DNA of 64,000 nucleotides, taken from assembly GCA_029204225.1 (NCBI GenBank), contig CM055099.1, positions 51,291,298 through 51,355,297 of the forward strand. The letters run 5' to 3'. The stretch is from Diphasiastrum complanatum (taxonomy: Eukaryota > Streptophyta > Lycopodiopsida > Lycopodiales > Lycopodiaceae). Position 1 is the stretch's first letter. Every line of letters begins with the position of its first letter. Position numbers and translations under genes: made by a program. Below are positions 10,540 to 23,189 of this stretch, in pieces. The notes below the pieces were generated by a model that saw only the letters and a list, made by a program, of their open reading frames with translations, was not told the origin of the DNA and did not search any database.

Positions 10540-13105
10540 TCAAAAACTGTTTCAGGGATGAAAGTGCCAACAACTACAAAGGGCCCCTGTTTGGGCCCAC
10601 TGGACTCCTGGCCCCGGACTGAAGTAGCAGACACACTCAATGGACATCCACGAGTCATGTCGAGGTGCCACACGTCCCACCTTGTCATGTTATCAGAAGG
10701 ATGGGCCCGAAAACCCTATTTCTGGGCCTTGTCAACCCCTAAAATTTTGCATGAGAACCACCCTATCCATAATAAGTTTCCGACCTCCGATTGACGAGCC
10801 GTCTATCATTGCCCGAGAACTATGGGAGGGCTTCAATAAGGTCATGCGTCGTTGCCAGACCGGCATAAGAACAACCGAATGGAACGCGTCAAAGCAGGGC
10901 AAAAAGTCAAGTGCGGTTTTTGCCCCGAAAGAGCCCCTGTTTGGGCCCGAGGGACTCCTGGCCCCGGACTGAAGTAGCAAACACACTCAATGGACATCCA
11001 CGAGTCATGCCGAGGAGCCACACGTCATCAGAATGATGGGACCGAAAACCCTATTTGTGGGCCTTGTCAACCCCTAAATTTTTGCATGAGAACCACCCTG
11101 TCCATAATAAGTTTCCGACCTCCGATTGATTGGCCGTCTGTCACTGCCCGGAGAACTATGTGAGGGCTTGCAGAAGCGCATGCGTCATCGCCAGACTGGC
11201 ATCACAACCACCGAATGGAACGCGTCAAAGCAGGGCAAAGAGTCAAGTGCGGTTTTTGCCCCGAAAGAGCCCCTGTATGGGCCCGCGGGACTCCTGGCCC
11301 CGGACCGAAGTAGCAGACACACTCAGTGGACATCCATGAGTCATGCCAAGGTGCCACACGTCCCACCTCGTCATGTTATCAAAAGGATGGGCCCGAAAAC
11401 CCTATTTCAACCCCTAAATTTTTGCATGAGAACCACCCTGTCCATAATAAGTTTCCGACCTCCGATTGATGGGCCGTCTGTCACTGCCCGAAGAACTATG
11501 TGAGGGCTTGCATAAGGGCACGCGTCGTCGCCAGACCAGCATCAGAACAACCGAATGGAACGCGTCAAAGCAGGTTAAAAAGTCAAGTGTGCTTTTTGCC
11601 CCAAAAGAGCCCCTGTTTGGGCCCAAGGGACTCTTGGCCCCAGACTGAAGTAGCAGACACACTCAATGGACATCCACGAGTCATGCCGAGGTGCCACACG
11701 TCCCACCCCATCATGTTATCAGAAGGATGGGCCCGAAAACCCTATTTGTGGGCCTTGTCAAGCCCTAAATTTTTGCATGAGAACCACCCTGTCCATAATA
11801 AGTTTTCGACTTCCGATTGACGGGCCGTCTGTCGCTGCCCAAAGAACTATGTTAGGGCTTGCAGAAGGGCATGTGTCGTCGCTAGACCGACATCAGAACA
11901 ACCGAATGGAACACGTCAAAGTAGGGCAAAAAGTCAAAGTGCGATTTTTGCTCCGGAAGAGCCCCTGTTTGGGCCCGCGGGACTCTTGGCCCTGGACTGA
12001 AGCAGCAGACACACTCAATGGACATCCACGAGTCATGGCGAGGTGCCACACATCCCACCCCGTCATGTTATCAAAAGGATTGTCTGAAAAACCCTATTTG
12101 TGGGCCTTGTCAAGCCCTAAATTTTTGCATGAGAACCACCCTGTCCATGATAAGTTTCCGACATCCGATTGACGACCGTCTACCACTGCCCGAAGAACTG
12201 TGTGAGGGCTTACAGAAGGGCACACGTCGTCGCCAGACCGGCATCAGAACAACCGAACGCGTCAAAGCAGGGCAAAAAGTCAAGTGCGGTTTTTGCCTCG
12301 AAAGAGCCCTTGTTTGGGCCCGCGGGACTCCTGGCCCCGGACTGAAGTAGAAGACACACTCAATGGGCATCCACGAGTCATGCCGAGGTGCCAGATGTCC
12401 CACCCCGTCATGTTATCAGAAGGATGGGCCCAAAAACCCTATTTGTGGGCCTTGTCAAGCCCTAAATTTTTGCATGAGAACCACCCTGTCCATAATAAGT
12501 TTTCGACCTCCGATTGACGGGCCGTCTGTCACTGCCCGAAGAACTACATGAGGGCTCACAAAAGGGCACGCGTCATTGCCAGGCCGGCATCAGAGCAACC
12601 GAATGGAACGCGTCAAAGCAGGGCAAATAGTCAAGTGTGGTTTTTGCCCCGGAAGAGCCCCTGTTTGGGCCCGCGGGACTCCTGGCCCCGGACTGAAGTA
12701 GCAAAAACACTCAATGGGCATCCATGAGTCACGCCGAGGTGCCACACGTCCCACCTCGTCATGTTATCTGAAGGATGGGCCCGAAAACCCTATATTTGGG
12801 CCTTGTCAAGCCCTGAATTTTTGCATGAGAACCACCCTGTCCATAATAAGTTTACGACCTCCGATTGACGGGCCGTCTATCACTGACTGAAGAACTATGT
12901 GAGGGCTTGCAGAAGGGCACGCGGCGTCGCTACTTTAGACATCTGAACCACCGAATGGAATGGGTTGAAGTAGTGCAAAAAGTCAAGTGCGGTTTTTGGC
13001 ATGGAAGAGCTCCTGTTTGGGCCCACGAGACTCCTAGCCCCGGACTGAAGTAGCAGACACTCTCAATGGGGGCCTCCACGAGTCATGCCGACGTGCCACA
13101 CGAGT
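10540..13105. repeat. Tandem satellite, about 345-bp unit, eight copies
   Basis: The landmark CATCCACGAGTCATG or a variant occurs at 10645, 10995, 11331, 11671, 12023, 12368, 12719 and 13073. The periods are 350, 336, 340, 352, 345, 351 and 354 bp. Each unit also carries CCTGTTTGGGCCC, TTTTTGCATGAGAACCACCC and GAATGGAACGCGTCAAAG. The unit is more GC-rich than its flanks. Open frames of 60-168 codons within it repeat from unit to unit and shift with indels, so they are not evidence for protein. The first and last units are partial and more diverged. Confidence 0.95.
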
Positions 13106-13109
13106 CATG

Positions 13110-14265
13110 CCTTGAAACTATTTGTTCAAATCTCTCAACAATAGTTTTTGTGGCATTTCACTGTCTTGTTTCTACCTATGCTCATAAGCAAACAAATCTC
13201 TTCACTTTCATATCCATTTTCCTTTGCCTTTTACAAGGAGAAACAAATTTTTGTTTTTGCCCATCCTTTCATATGTTCATGCATGACAGTGGGACAAAAG
13301 GTATCACATTTATTTTTGGTACTTAATACATAACAATGCACACTACAAGTTGTTGTTGCACTTGCATTTCAATACAAAGTATAGTATTTATGCTTAGTAA
13401 TGTCATATTACACAAAATTTGTCAATTTTGAGATTAAAAACTACCAATCTAGTGGCATGAAAATACACCCAACAGAGCATGCTGATATGCTTGAGGGTCA
13501 ACTTTCTCATATATACTACATGCCAAGCTTGACAAGCTCGTGAAATAGTATGGAGCTATTTTCTCAAATCTCAACAAACAATGGAGCCATTGAAACAACT
13601 CACTAGTAGTCATAAAGTTTACTTATGAAGTTGCAGAAATTCCAATTTGAAGAGTCATTATGAATCATCCAATCTCAGTTTTTAAAGTAATTAGTTAATA
13701 TGCTAGTGATTTTCCAAAGTGGTAGTAAATTTTTAAGTTTATCTTTTAGAGTTGATCTTTTATTGACCATATGAATGATCATTATAAACAAAATTGACAA
13801 AAGCCAACCTATCAAAATTTTGCATCATACAAGTTTTAGAATGTTGCTACTCGATCTTAGTTGCAAAGTTGGTGACTTACTGTAGGTGATCTAAGCTTTA
13901 AAACCAAAGATGTACAAAACCTCCTAAACCTTCCCTTTTTAGGCTGTACTCAAATATATCCAAATTAGAAAATTCTAAAATCATAAAGCTTTTATAAAAA
14001 TTATCTAAGAGTTGGAATTCTCTTTAGGAGTTAGAGTTACTATCAATTCAAATGTGCAACTGCACAACATCATATCCCTTTAACCATATACAATTTTCTT
14101 GGACTAATGAAATTGAGAATTTGATTTTCATTACACCATTGACTCAACGGACTTCCAAAAATGTCAAAATTTAATGGCCTGCCATGTAAATTCAATTTTT
14201 GCTATTTTCATTGCGCAGAAACTCACAAAACTCGCAAGTGATTTACTCGTAGAATGTCAAAACCC
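13110..14265. other. No gene seen
   Basis: AT-rich sequence without recognisable coding. It ends at the truncated LTR that starts at 14266. Confidence 0.5.
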
Positions 14266-14389
14266 GCTTGAGATTGCCAATGAGCTCCAAAAAATATTCT
14301 ATCTTCTCACTATGAGAGCTTGGAATACATAGCAAATTCGACTTCCTTCTTGAAGTTAGGTGGATTTCCAACATGTAATAAGGAAGTTA
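14266..14389 (-). repeat. Outer element 3' LTR, left part
   Basis: 124 bp nearly identical to 25346-25469. Homology starts abruptly at GCTTGAGATTGCC. The first roughly 280 bp of the LTR as seen in the right copy (25064-25345) are absent here. The LTR resumes at 21541. Confidence 0.85.
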
Positions 14390-15526
14390 TGTTGACAGCT
14401 TCTCTGTCTTAGAATCTGTTTACTAGTGTTCTTTTGCTTACTTACTTCTTCTGCCTGTCGGCAGAGACAGTGGGCTCTGGTTTAAGTTCTTCTTCCTTGT
14501 TTAAAGCCCAAAATCAGGCAGAAGGTACTGAATATCGATGTAGTATTGTGTCCTGCCTGTCAGAGATCCGGATGGGTCTCTCTTGAACTGAATGCACATG
14601 CATAATCCACCTAAATGCAAGCCAATGCGTTCAACAAATGATCTACATTACTGCTCAGTTGAACAACGATGGAATCTACTTCTACTTTGCTGCAAAATGA
14701 ACTGAAATCAGATCCTAAGCACTACTATACTTGCATGAATTGACAAAACAAGAAACAAGAATTAATCTACAACATTTTAGAAGTCCAAGAATCAAGAAAC
14801 CAACCAGTCTTTTGATTCTTGGACATCCCAAGAACATCAAAAACTAGAATGTTAGAGGATATGCAAGATCTATACCACATTTCTAGCCTGTTTAGTTTAC
14901 TTGAATGCTGATTCCTACATTATTCCACAAACAAGAAAAGAAACTAATCCACTCTAGGAAAGCAGCAAATCTAATCCACTCTACAATCCACAACTACACA
15001 CAAAGGAGGGAAGGGCAAGATCATGAATGCATCACTCAAGAAACAAGCATGATCAAGGAGCTCAATGGATGCACCAAACTCGTGAAGGTTCTTCTCATTT
15101 CAGCATGGAGTAGATACAATACACAAAAAGCTCCTCTTCACAAAGAGGGAGTCTCTTAAATAAGCAAGAGAACTCCTTAGGTGGCATCCTAGTGGAATTT
15201 CCACATTTCACAAACTACATGTAGAATAATGCCCTCCACTAGAGGCAAAAGGTGGCTCACTCTACTTTCTTTAAGAGGGTTCTACTTGCATTTATTACAT
15301 TTGCCTAGAAATACTAGTTCCTACAAGGTCATTCCATCTTCTAGGATTCATCATGAGGCTTACATAGTTCTTACTTGTCATTACTAACTAGTATTCCTCG
15401 GCTCTCATACTCAGCTCTCAGTCTTCGTTAGTCTTGTCTTCTCAGAGACCTCCTTGGTCTAAGGTGAGATGTGCTCTTGAGTTGTTCTGTCCGAGTATCT
15501 TGGGGATTCGTCAAAATCAGCCAACA
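14390..15526 (-). repeat. Inserted element, 3' LTR
   Basis: Direct repeat of 20402-21540 with scattered substitutions and small indels, for example about 9 extra bp near 14455. Ends are TG and CA. Confidence 0.95.
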
Positions 15527-15548
15527 TCATCCCACCCCTAATGTGTTG
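15527..15548 (-). promoter_or_regulatory. Polypurine tract of inserted element
   Basis: On minus the sequence just before the 3' LTR is AGGGGTGGGATGA. This is the expected position and composition for plus-strand priming in reverse transcription. Confidence 0.7.
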
Positions 15549-17840
15549 CAGGACCCACTGCAACTCATATTGGACGATGTCGCTCCGCTTCCGCATTGGC
15601 ATCTTCGATCGTCACTTGGGAAAGCGTAGATCCTCGGTCTCTTGCGTAAATCCAAGTGCTTATTGTTGCCAGTCTTTATCAAAAAACTGCTTTTTGCAAT
15701 TTGTCGTAATTTGATCAGAATGTCTTATTGCTATAGGTGGTTGACATTCTCAAAATTTGAAGAGCTCCCAGCAGCTTCACAATTTGCATTCTCGAATGCT
15801 TTCCTTGTGTCTCTTTCTTTCGTTGCATTTGCCATGGATGATTTCACTTCTAGTTTCTAGATAGATTCTAACTTATAGGAGGTCTATATCCTCCATTTCC
15901 TTCTGGGCGTTTCCACAATTCTTTTCTCAGTTGAAGTTCCAGTCTTGTCGATGCTCTTTCTTGATAGGTAGCACAAATCTTGGTTATCAGTCTTCAAGGG
16001 AATGGGCTCATTCACACGTTGGTGGTAGAAATAGATTGGACGAATGGTTGGTGACGGCAAGGAAACATGATGAAGGCCTGGTGGAAGGGTGAAGGAACTG
16101 ATAGTTCTACAGTTGCAGCCTTGGACCCTGGCAGTGCCGAGCTTTGACCACCACTTGCTAGGTAAGGAGCTCACTTTATTTTGCAAGTTCACGATTGTGT
16201 TATCTTTATTTTTCTGCAGCTCTTTCTTTTGATCCATTACTTTTGGATCTCTTTGGGCTTCGTAAGAGAGGATTCAACTATCATTGCTCTAGAGAGTCTC
16301 TCTTGATCAAAATTGATCTAATTCATCTATTGCTTAAGTTTCGTCCTTTTCTCCTCAACTTCTTGGATCTTCCTCTTTATTTCTTCTAGCTGCTTTGCCT
16401 GCTTTTGTAGATCTTTTCCGGCTGAACAACCAATGTAGGTGGTAGTTGGTCTCCGCAAGACACTTGCAATGATCTATCAGCTGCTTCGGTAAGACTATCA
16501 AAAGCTGGGGATTTCCCAGAAGAACAGTGAAATGATTATAAACAAACAGATGGAAGGTAGGGCGGAGGTGGTGTCATCGGTAGATGGTGTGAACGATAGG
16601 CATGAGAATGGGTGCAGAAGTATGGCAAGAGATCGGTTGAAGGAGACTGATTTTCCAATGCTTGTGTTTCCCTTTCTGAAGGATCCTTGTCGTGACTAGG
16701 GTACTTCTTCTGATTGAGTCTCTTTGAATTGCCAATTTGTCTTCTTATCCCTGTCTTTTTCATATTTGACTTGTGACCTTGGCTGTTGATCTTGCTGATG
16801 TTGTTGCTGGCAGCGTAACTGCTCAAGTGGATCCAAGCAGATCCACTCTCTCCCCCTCCTCCAAAATCTATTGGTGGGGATGTTGTTGCTGGTAACTGGT
16901 CATGTTCAGGATTGGATCAGCGTGTGGAACATGTAGTTGAAACACGTTGAACATGCGACTGGACTAAGGATTGAACAAATTTTAACTAAATTTGTTTCGA
17001 TCTTGCTGAAGTTGACTCGAAGATTAATATGGCAATGAGATGCAGAATCAATTCTAACTTGACATGGATTTCTCATATTTCTCAAAAATCCTAAACTGTT
17101 GTACAAGGGGATCTGAAGATGGATAGATGAATGAAAATGTGTTATGGAGATGCTCTACGAAAGACTCTCATGCAATAGCTATTTCTCATGCAAAAATCAA
17201 TTACACAAAATAGGTGAAGAGAAACAAGGAAACAAACAAACGTTACAAAGAGTGAGAACTGTATGGCACTTGTCAAACAAAACTTGCATTCATCAACATT
17301 GATAATGTACCTTGACAATTGCAATATTCCTTTTGTTTTATAGAGTAATGATACTTACTCTGACATGCCCTTGTCAAAACAAGGCAGGGTTGGTGACACT
17401 AAGATCTACCATCATGGATAGCAGGTGTCGTAAGATATAGCGTGAGATGTAGGTATGGATGAGGGACTATGTCCTGAGTACCTCTCTGAGCAAGAGATTC
17501 AGAACCGAATCTCTATCTGGATTTCTGAATCCTAGAGTTATTGTGTATTGGCACATTGGAAATCTTATCAGCATGTGGAAAGACAAATAGATGTGAGGTT
17601 GCAGAAGTGGAGAAAAACTGTCAATTCTTTGTGGAGGTTGCTCTTGGTTGGACATGGTAGTAGATGATAGAATATTAGTTTAGCTTTCCTCCTACAAGGA
17701 CTCATGTCATATTAGTGTCTTTTTGCATCATGGAGTTGGTGAATTGCGCGATAATGTAGAAGTTTGCCAGAAACTTCTCAAGTGAGCAGTAGGTTGAGCG
17801 GTTGGTTTCTATGGTGCTCGTGTGGTGTTCTCATGAGGAT
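15549..17840. other. Non-coding internal region of inserted element
   Basis: About 2.3 kb where an autonomous element would carry pol. I find no protease, integrase, RT or RNase H motif on either strand, only frames under 120 codons without recognisable domains. Confidence 0.6.
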
Positions 17841-17841
17841 C

Positions 17842-19168
17842 CTATTGTGAATCATAACTGATGTGTCGGGCAGGTAGGATTTTGCTTGGTTGTTTTGGAT
17901 AGTCTTTGAAAGTGTGTTTTCTGACACAGTCGGGACATTCAACGTGGTACTTGGTCTTGACTGAACAATCAACCATGAAGTGGCCAGTTTCACCACAGAT
18001 GAAACATCTGTTGTTCAATGGCCCTTGTATAACGACATAGCTATCTTGGATGGCTAATGGTTCTAGACTTTCAGGTGGATATTCATGATAAGGCAAGGCA
18101 TGTCCAGACTGTGATGGTTGTTCTTCATATTGTTGGACTGTACGTGCTTGGATAGGGTGATATGAAGGACAAGCATCAGCAGGATGCGTAGCCGGCAATG
18201 TGGGCACCATATTGGTTTTCGTCTATAAGGTACCTGTGCAGGGTTTGGCTGACCAAGCATACTACTTTGGACAGACTTCAGGGTAGTTTGAAACTCAGTG
18301 GTGAGTTTCTCCATTTGTAGTTGGTGTTGCTTATTAAGCAACTCCAACTGGGATTTCCAAAGCTGATCTTGCGTATCCTTGATCGGCTTTGACTCATGGA
18401 CAAGAGCATGTGGTGTTTTCCTTTCTCTGGATTCGTCAACATCTGATCTCTCGTCTTCTTCTTTGATGGCATCAGACATAGCTAACTTTAGGCTCATATA
18501 TTCATCATTGGATTTAAGTTCGCGTCTAATCCATCTTGGAAGGCCGACTAAGAACCAGATGATGAGCATATGTTTGGAGGGCTGTTCTTGTACTTGACTT
18601 TTGAGGCGTTTGAAACGCTCGATATAGTCTCGTACACGTTCATCTTGTGCCATCTTGATGTTACTAAATTTAACAAAATGACTCTCGATCAAGCGAAAGG
18701 GCTTAAAATGCTTGATAAAGGACTCTTAGACCAGTCCATCTTATCTTCACGATTGAGGTTAAAAAACCAGTCACGTGCTTTAGTGATCATGGTCATAAAA
18801 AACAGTTGGACCATAGCAGCGGGAGATGTTTCACCATACACATCACATGCATTCTCAAAGATTTGCAAAAATCTTTGAGGGTCCGAACTATCGTCAAACT
18901 TGGGTAGATCTAACTTGGGTGTACATCTCTCATGATGAGCACTATGGGTAGCAGAAACTCCATTAAGGTTGGTTCTGTCCTGTGAGGGTTCAGCACCATA
19001 AAAATGGGGTCGTGCGCATGAAGACTCAGCTCTATCAAGTTCTTGTCCCTCGAATGGGTTTGTAGATGGCTCGTGTATGAACCTATGACGTTTGATTTGT
19101 TCAGCTACATGGGACCTTATCTCGTACGGATAATCTTCTGGGATTTCAGGATCTGTATGTTGGTCCAT
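17842..19168 (-). pseudogene. Gag polyprotein of inserted element, frameshifted
   Basis: Starts on minus at about 19168 with MDQHTDPEIPEDYPYE. The capsid-like block includes LDLPKFDDSSDPQRFLQIFE and QLFFMTMITKARDWF. The frame breaks near 18700, where LSSILSPF runs into a stop while IESHFVKFSNIKMAQDERVR continues in another frame. A Gln-rich coiled segment follows (QLELLNKQHQLQMEKL). A third block, again in another frame, has a CCHC zinc knuckle CFICGETGHFMVDC and a second Cys pair (CPDC). Gag forms the particle and packages RNA. With at least two frame changes this copy is not functional. Confidence 0.8.
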
Positions 19169-19474
19169 TGGGTACTGTTGTGTCTTTTTTTGTGTTGGGT
19201 ATGTGTTTCTGGTGTTTTTGGATTTTTTTTAGAGTTTTTGGTATTTTTGAATTTTTGGTGTTTTTTTAGATTTTTTTGGATTTTTAGGGTCTTTAAGGAA
19301 GTGAAGGGGGAGACTCAGTATGAAAAGGGCTTCCTAATGGTATGGGTCTCATTTTTTTGAAAAAATTTTTGGTCTATAAGGCTTTGGGAAGATGGTGGTT
19401 CGGTCGAAATGGCAATCAGAGGTCTCGTTTGAAAGTTATGTGTTTTGGTCCGGTCAATAAATGACCTAATTGCC

Positions 19475-19980
19475 TCGGTTGAGATCTAATTGAATCCTTC
19501 GGTCGAGATCTTAACCAGGACCGTCGGTCGAGATGCTAATGGGAGCCGTCAGTCGAGATCTGACGCGAGGGCATCGGTCGAGATCTAACGCGAGGGTGTC
19601 GGTCGAGATCTGATGCGAGGGCGTCGGTCGAGATCTGACGCGAGGCGCTGTTCAAGATTTGACGCGAGGCTTCGGTTGAGATCTGATGCGAGGACGTCGG
19701 TCGAGATCTGATGCGAGCTATCGGTCGAGATCTGACACGAGGGAGTTGGTCGAGATATGACGCGAGGCGTCGGTCGAGATTTGACGCGAGCGCGTCGGTC
19801 GAGATCTAATCGAAACCCGTCGGTCGAGATTTCAGAGAAATCCGTCGATCGAGACTTTAGAGAAACTTGTCGGTTGAGATATGAGCGATGGCGTCGGTTG
19901 AGATCTGAACGATGGCGTCGGTTGAGATTTAAGCTATGGGCTCTGGTTGGATGGTAGTTTGTGCCTCGGTCGAGATGGGA
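19475..19980. repeat. Minisatellite, about 22-26-bp unit, in element leader
   Basis: About twenty degenerate units around CGGTCGAGATCTGACGCGAG. They lie between the 5' LTR and gag of the inserted element, so in its untranslated leader. Read on minus they give repeated DLDRR/STD peptides, which is probably incidental. The unit is GC-rich in an otherwise AT-rich element, and copies at the gag-distal side are more decayed. Confidence 0.9.
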
Positions 19981-20380
19981 GCAGGGGGCTATGATAGGTT
20001 TGGAGCGTGAATGTGAGGAAGGAGAGTCTGTCAAGAATGAGTCAGGGAGGCACGTGTGAGAGATGAATGAAGGAGGCTTGTTTGGCAGGATGGAGGCAAG
20101 GTGTTCGTTAACATGGAGGGCTGTGGGGTGCATGTGTGAACTGTTGCAAGAGTTGAAACTCAAAACAAAGAATGATGTCCAGTGAAGACTGTTGACAGTG
20201 AAGCTCTGTGACAAGTTTATACTCTTGATTGAAAATCAAGAATGGTGCAGAATACAAATTATTACAAGGTGTGTAAAAACTCAGATGTGTTGAAAGATTG
20301 GGATTGTGTTTGCAGGGACGCGAGCAAGGACAGTGTGGCATCAAGCGTTGAGAACTTGGTTGAATATTACATGTCTAAGG

Positions 20381-20399
20381 TCAAGTGGCAACGGTGCCA
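20381..20399 (-). promoter_or_regulatory. Primer-binding site of inserted element
   Basis: Immediately inside the 5' LTR, minus reads TGGCACCGTTGCC. This resembles the complement of a plant tRNA-Asp 3' end (TGGCGCCGTTGCC from memory) with one difference. Confidence 0.55.
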
Positions 20400-20401
20400 A
20401 A

Positions 20402-21540
20402 TGTTGACAGCTTCTCTGTTTTAGAATCTGTTTACTAGTATTCTTTTGCTTACTTATTTCTTCTGCAGAGACAAAGAGATCTAGTTTAAGTTCTTTTTCC
20501 TTGTTTAAAGCCCAAAATCAGGCAGACGGGACTGAATATCGATGTAGTATTGTGTCCTGCCTGTCAGAGGATATCCGGATGGGTCTCTCTTGAACTGAAT
20601 GCACATGCATAATCAACTGAAATGCAAGCCAATGCGTTCAACAAATGATCTACATTACTGCTTAGTGGAACAACGATGAAATCTACTTCTGCTTTGCTGC
20701 AAAATGAATTGAAATCAGATCTTAAGACCTAATATACTTGCATGAATTAACAAAACAAGAAACAAGAATTAATCTACAGCATTTTAGAAGTCCAAGAATC
20801 AAGAAACCAACCAGTCTTTTGATTCTTGGACATCCCAAGAACATCAAAAACTAGAATGTTAGAGGATATGCAAGATCTATACCACATTTCTAGCCTGTTT
20901 AGTTTACTTGAATGCTGATTCCTACATTAATCCACAAACAAGAAAAGAAACTAATCCACTCTAGGAAAGCAGCAAATCTAATCCACTCTACAATCCACAA
21001 CCACACACAAAGGAGGGAAGGGCAAGATCATGAATGTATCACTCAAGAAACAAGCATAATCAAGGAGCTCAATGGATGCACCAAACTCGTGAAGGTTCTT
21101 CTCATTTCAGCATGGAGTAGATACAATACACAAAAAGCTCCTCTTCACAAAGAGGGAGTCTCTTAAATAAGCAAGAGAGCTCCTTAGGTGGCATCCTAGT
21201 GGAATTTCCACATTTCACAAATTACAAGTAGAATAATGCTCTCCACTAGAGGTCACCATCAAAAGGTGGCTCACTCTACTTTCTTTAAGAGGGGTCTACT
21301 TGCATTTATTACATTTGCCTAGAAATACTAGTTCCTACATGGTCATTCCATCTTCCAAGATTCACCATGAGGCTTACACAGTTCTTACTTGTCATTACTA
21401 ACTAGTATTCCTCGGCTCTCATACTCGGCTCTCAGTCTTCGTTAGTCTCGTCTTCTCAAAGACCTCCTCGGTCTAAGGTGAGAGGTGCACTTGAGTTGCA
21501 CTGTCCGAGTATCTTGGGGATTCGTCAGAATCAGCCAACA
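20402..21540 (-). repeat. Inserted element, 5' LTR
   Basis: The 1,139-bp direct repeat partner of 14390-15526, with the same TG and CA ends. Similarity is high, a few percent divergence by eye, so the insertion is fairly recent relative to its surroundings. Confidence 0.95.
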
Positions 21541-21823
21541 AGTTGACTCACTCTTCTTGCCCTAAAATGAAACCCTAGCCTAGATCCTAGAGTTATGCTT
21601 GGTAGGTAGCTAGTTGGTCAAATTTTCACCTGAAACTTAGGTGTAAGTCCTATAAAGTAGAGATGACCACCAAATAGACATGACCAACTCTCTTGACTTG
21701 ACCTAACCTACATTAGGAGTGGGTTGCCACGTGTCATCTTGGCCTTCCATGTGTGGAACCCAATTATACACAATATTTACAAAGTTCTACATGGCTAGAT
21801 TTGCCAAAATAGGCTATTTTTCA
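21541..21823 (-). repeat. Outer element 3' LTR, right part
   Basis: Resumes the LTR interrupted at 14389 and matches 25465-25745. It ends TTTTTCA. Directly after it on plus, CTCTCCTCCTCAAA is the complement of a polypurine tract (minus TTTGAGGAGGAGAG). Confidence 0.88.
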
Positions 21824-22428
21824 CTCTCCTCCTCAAATCTAGCCTTGGAAACAATAATGTATCTATACACAATTCTAAGACCTAATCTTAACATAAATAA
21901 TCAATCATATTCAGGTCTAGAAGATGACTAATGAGCCCCTAAAGATGATGACATGATCTATCACCATATCCAAGATAGAGCTTCTTTGATCTTGATCTCC
22001 TCCAAGATGAATTGAAGAGTCTTAATTCTTCCTTGCACCTTTGCACTTGATTTCTTCCATTTTGAGTGAAGATGCATGAACTTGAAACTTGCTCCTCCTT
22101 GATCTTGATGTTTCTCTTTGAAGGAAATCTGATGTCTCCATGTCTTGTGAAAATCAAATTGATCAAGATCACAAAACATGTACTTGCCACTATTACCAAT
22201 ATTTATCATGCTAAAATGACCAGTCCACAAACCATAATAAATAAGCATGATTTTCCTAATCTTGTAAATACAAGTGATCTTCAACTTCATGAGGCTACAT
22301 ACTTGCTTATGGATATAAGTGTCCTTCAAGGATGTTTCTCTTATTCTCATAAGAAGCTTACAATTTGCCTCTCCAAAAGAAAAAACACATTTTTGAAAAC
22401 AATGAGTGATTAACTCATTCTTGCTCTT

Positions 22429-23187
22429 CTAAAATCTGAGAGCACTCATTTGATCAAACAACCAATTTACTCTTAATTGATTCATAACAATCTTTAGATC
22501 ACGAAGACATAAAAACTTGTTTTCAAATGAGTCATTACACATTTTATCTTCAACTTCCTTCTTGATGAAGCCCTCAAGTTGCCTCATGTAGTTCTCATAG
22601 CATACCTCGGTTTGTCTCATGTAGATCTCATAGTAAAATAATTCATCAAGAATTGAAGTAAGAAAAGTGTTGAAAGTGAATGGTTGAGAATCTTCCCCTT
22701 GATTACCTTTGCCAAGATAAGTGAGCCTTGAAGGCTCGACCCTTACCTTCGTGGATCTTCTTGGAGCACTTGATCTTTGAGGTGGATCCTCAAGATCTCC
22801 ATCACTTTGTTGCTCCTCCTCAATCCTTGCAAGATCATTGACACCAAGGTTGTTGATTTCACTTTTACTCACAAAAGATACTAGATGGATCCAATCATCT
22901 CTTGTATAAACATCTAAGAATGTTTCATGCATCTTATCATCACTACTTGGTACATGAGAAAAAGAGTGTACATTTGAATGAATGATTTCCTCTTTTGCCA
23001 CAGCAATTTTATCATCCAACTTAAACAAACTACCTTGTTTAACACCATTTGCTATGCAAATATCATTCTTCATGATGGAACAAACTCCATGCTTGAAGTG
23101 AACATCTAAACCATCATCCATTAGTTGTCCAACACTAAGCAAGATCTTGGTAATTGATGGTACAAAAAGGACATTGTCTAGATCCAT
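22429..23187 (-). pseudogene. Outer element: pre-integrase remnant fused to linker
   Basis: A 252-codon frame begins DLDNVLFVPSITKILLSVGQ, the usual copia segment after the protease. Further on it reads QRSSAPRRSTKVRVEPSRL, typical of the linker between integrase and RT. Integrase is missing between them, so the frame records an internal deletion that keeps the reading frame open. The tail (QTEVCYENYMRQLEGFIKKE) is unrecognised and RT does not follow. Confidence 0.7.
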
Positions 23188-23189
23188 CC

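Larger units (their letters stand above)
14390..21540 (-). mobile_element. Gag-only LTR retrotransposon (inserted)
   Basis: A 7,151-bp element bounded by LTRs of 1,137 and 1,139 bp, each beginning TGTTGACAGC and ending CAGCCAACA on plus. Flanks AGTTA (14385-14389) and AGTTG (21541-21545) are a 5-bp target duplication with one difference. The uninterrupted target sequence exists at 25440-25490. Internal coding is limited to a minus-strand gag with a zinc knuckle. No protease, integrase or RT is visible in 15527-17840. It is therefore a non-autonomous element of the kind called TR-GAG or LARD. The gag style (PKFDDSSDPQRFLQIFE) suggests Ty3/gypsy ancestry. Confidence 0.9.

Noticed and set aside
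10558-12551. Open frames of 60-168 codons across the satellite
   Set aside because: They recur once per repeat unit in shifting frames on both strands and carry no domain; they follow from repeat composition.
10540-13105. CRISPR-like array
   Set aside because: Units are about 345 bp with no short repeat-spacer structure, and the context is eukaryotic.
19585-20214. 209-codon minus frame with DLDRR/STD repeats
   Set aside because: It lies in the inserted element's leader minisatellite; repeat-derived and upstream of the real gag start.
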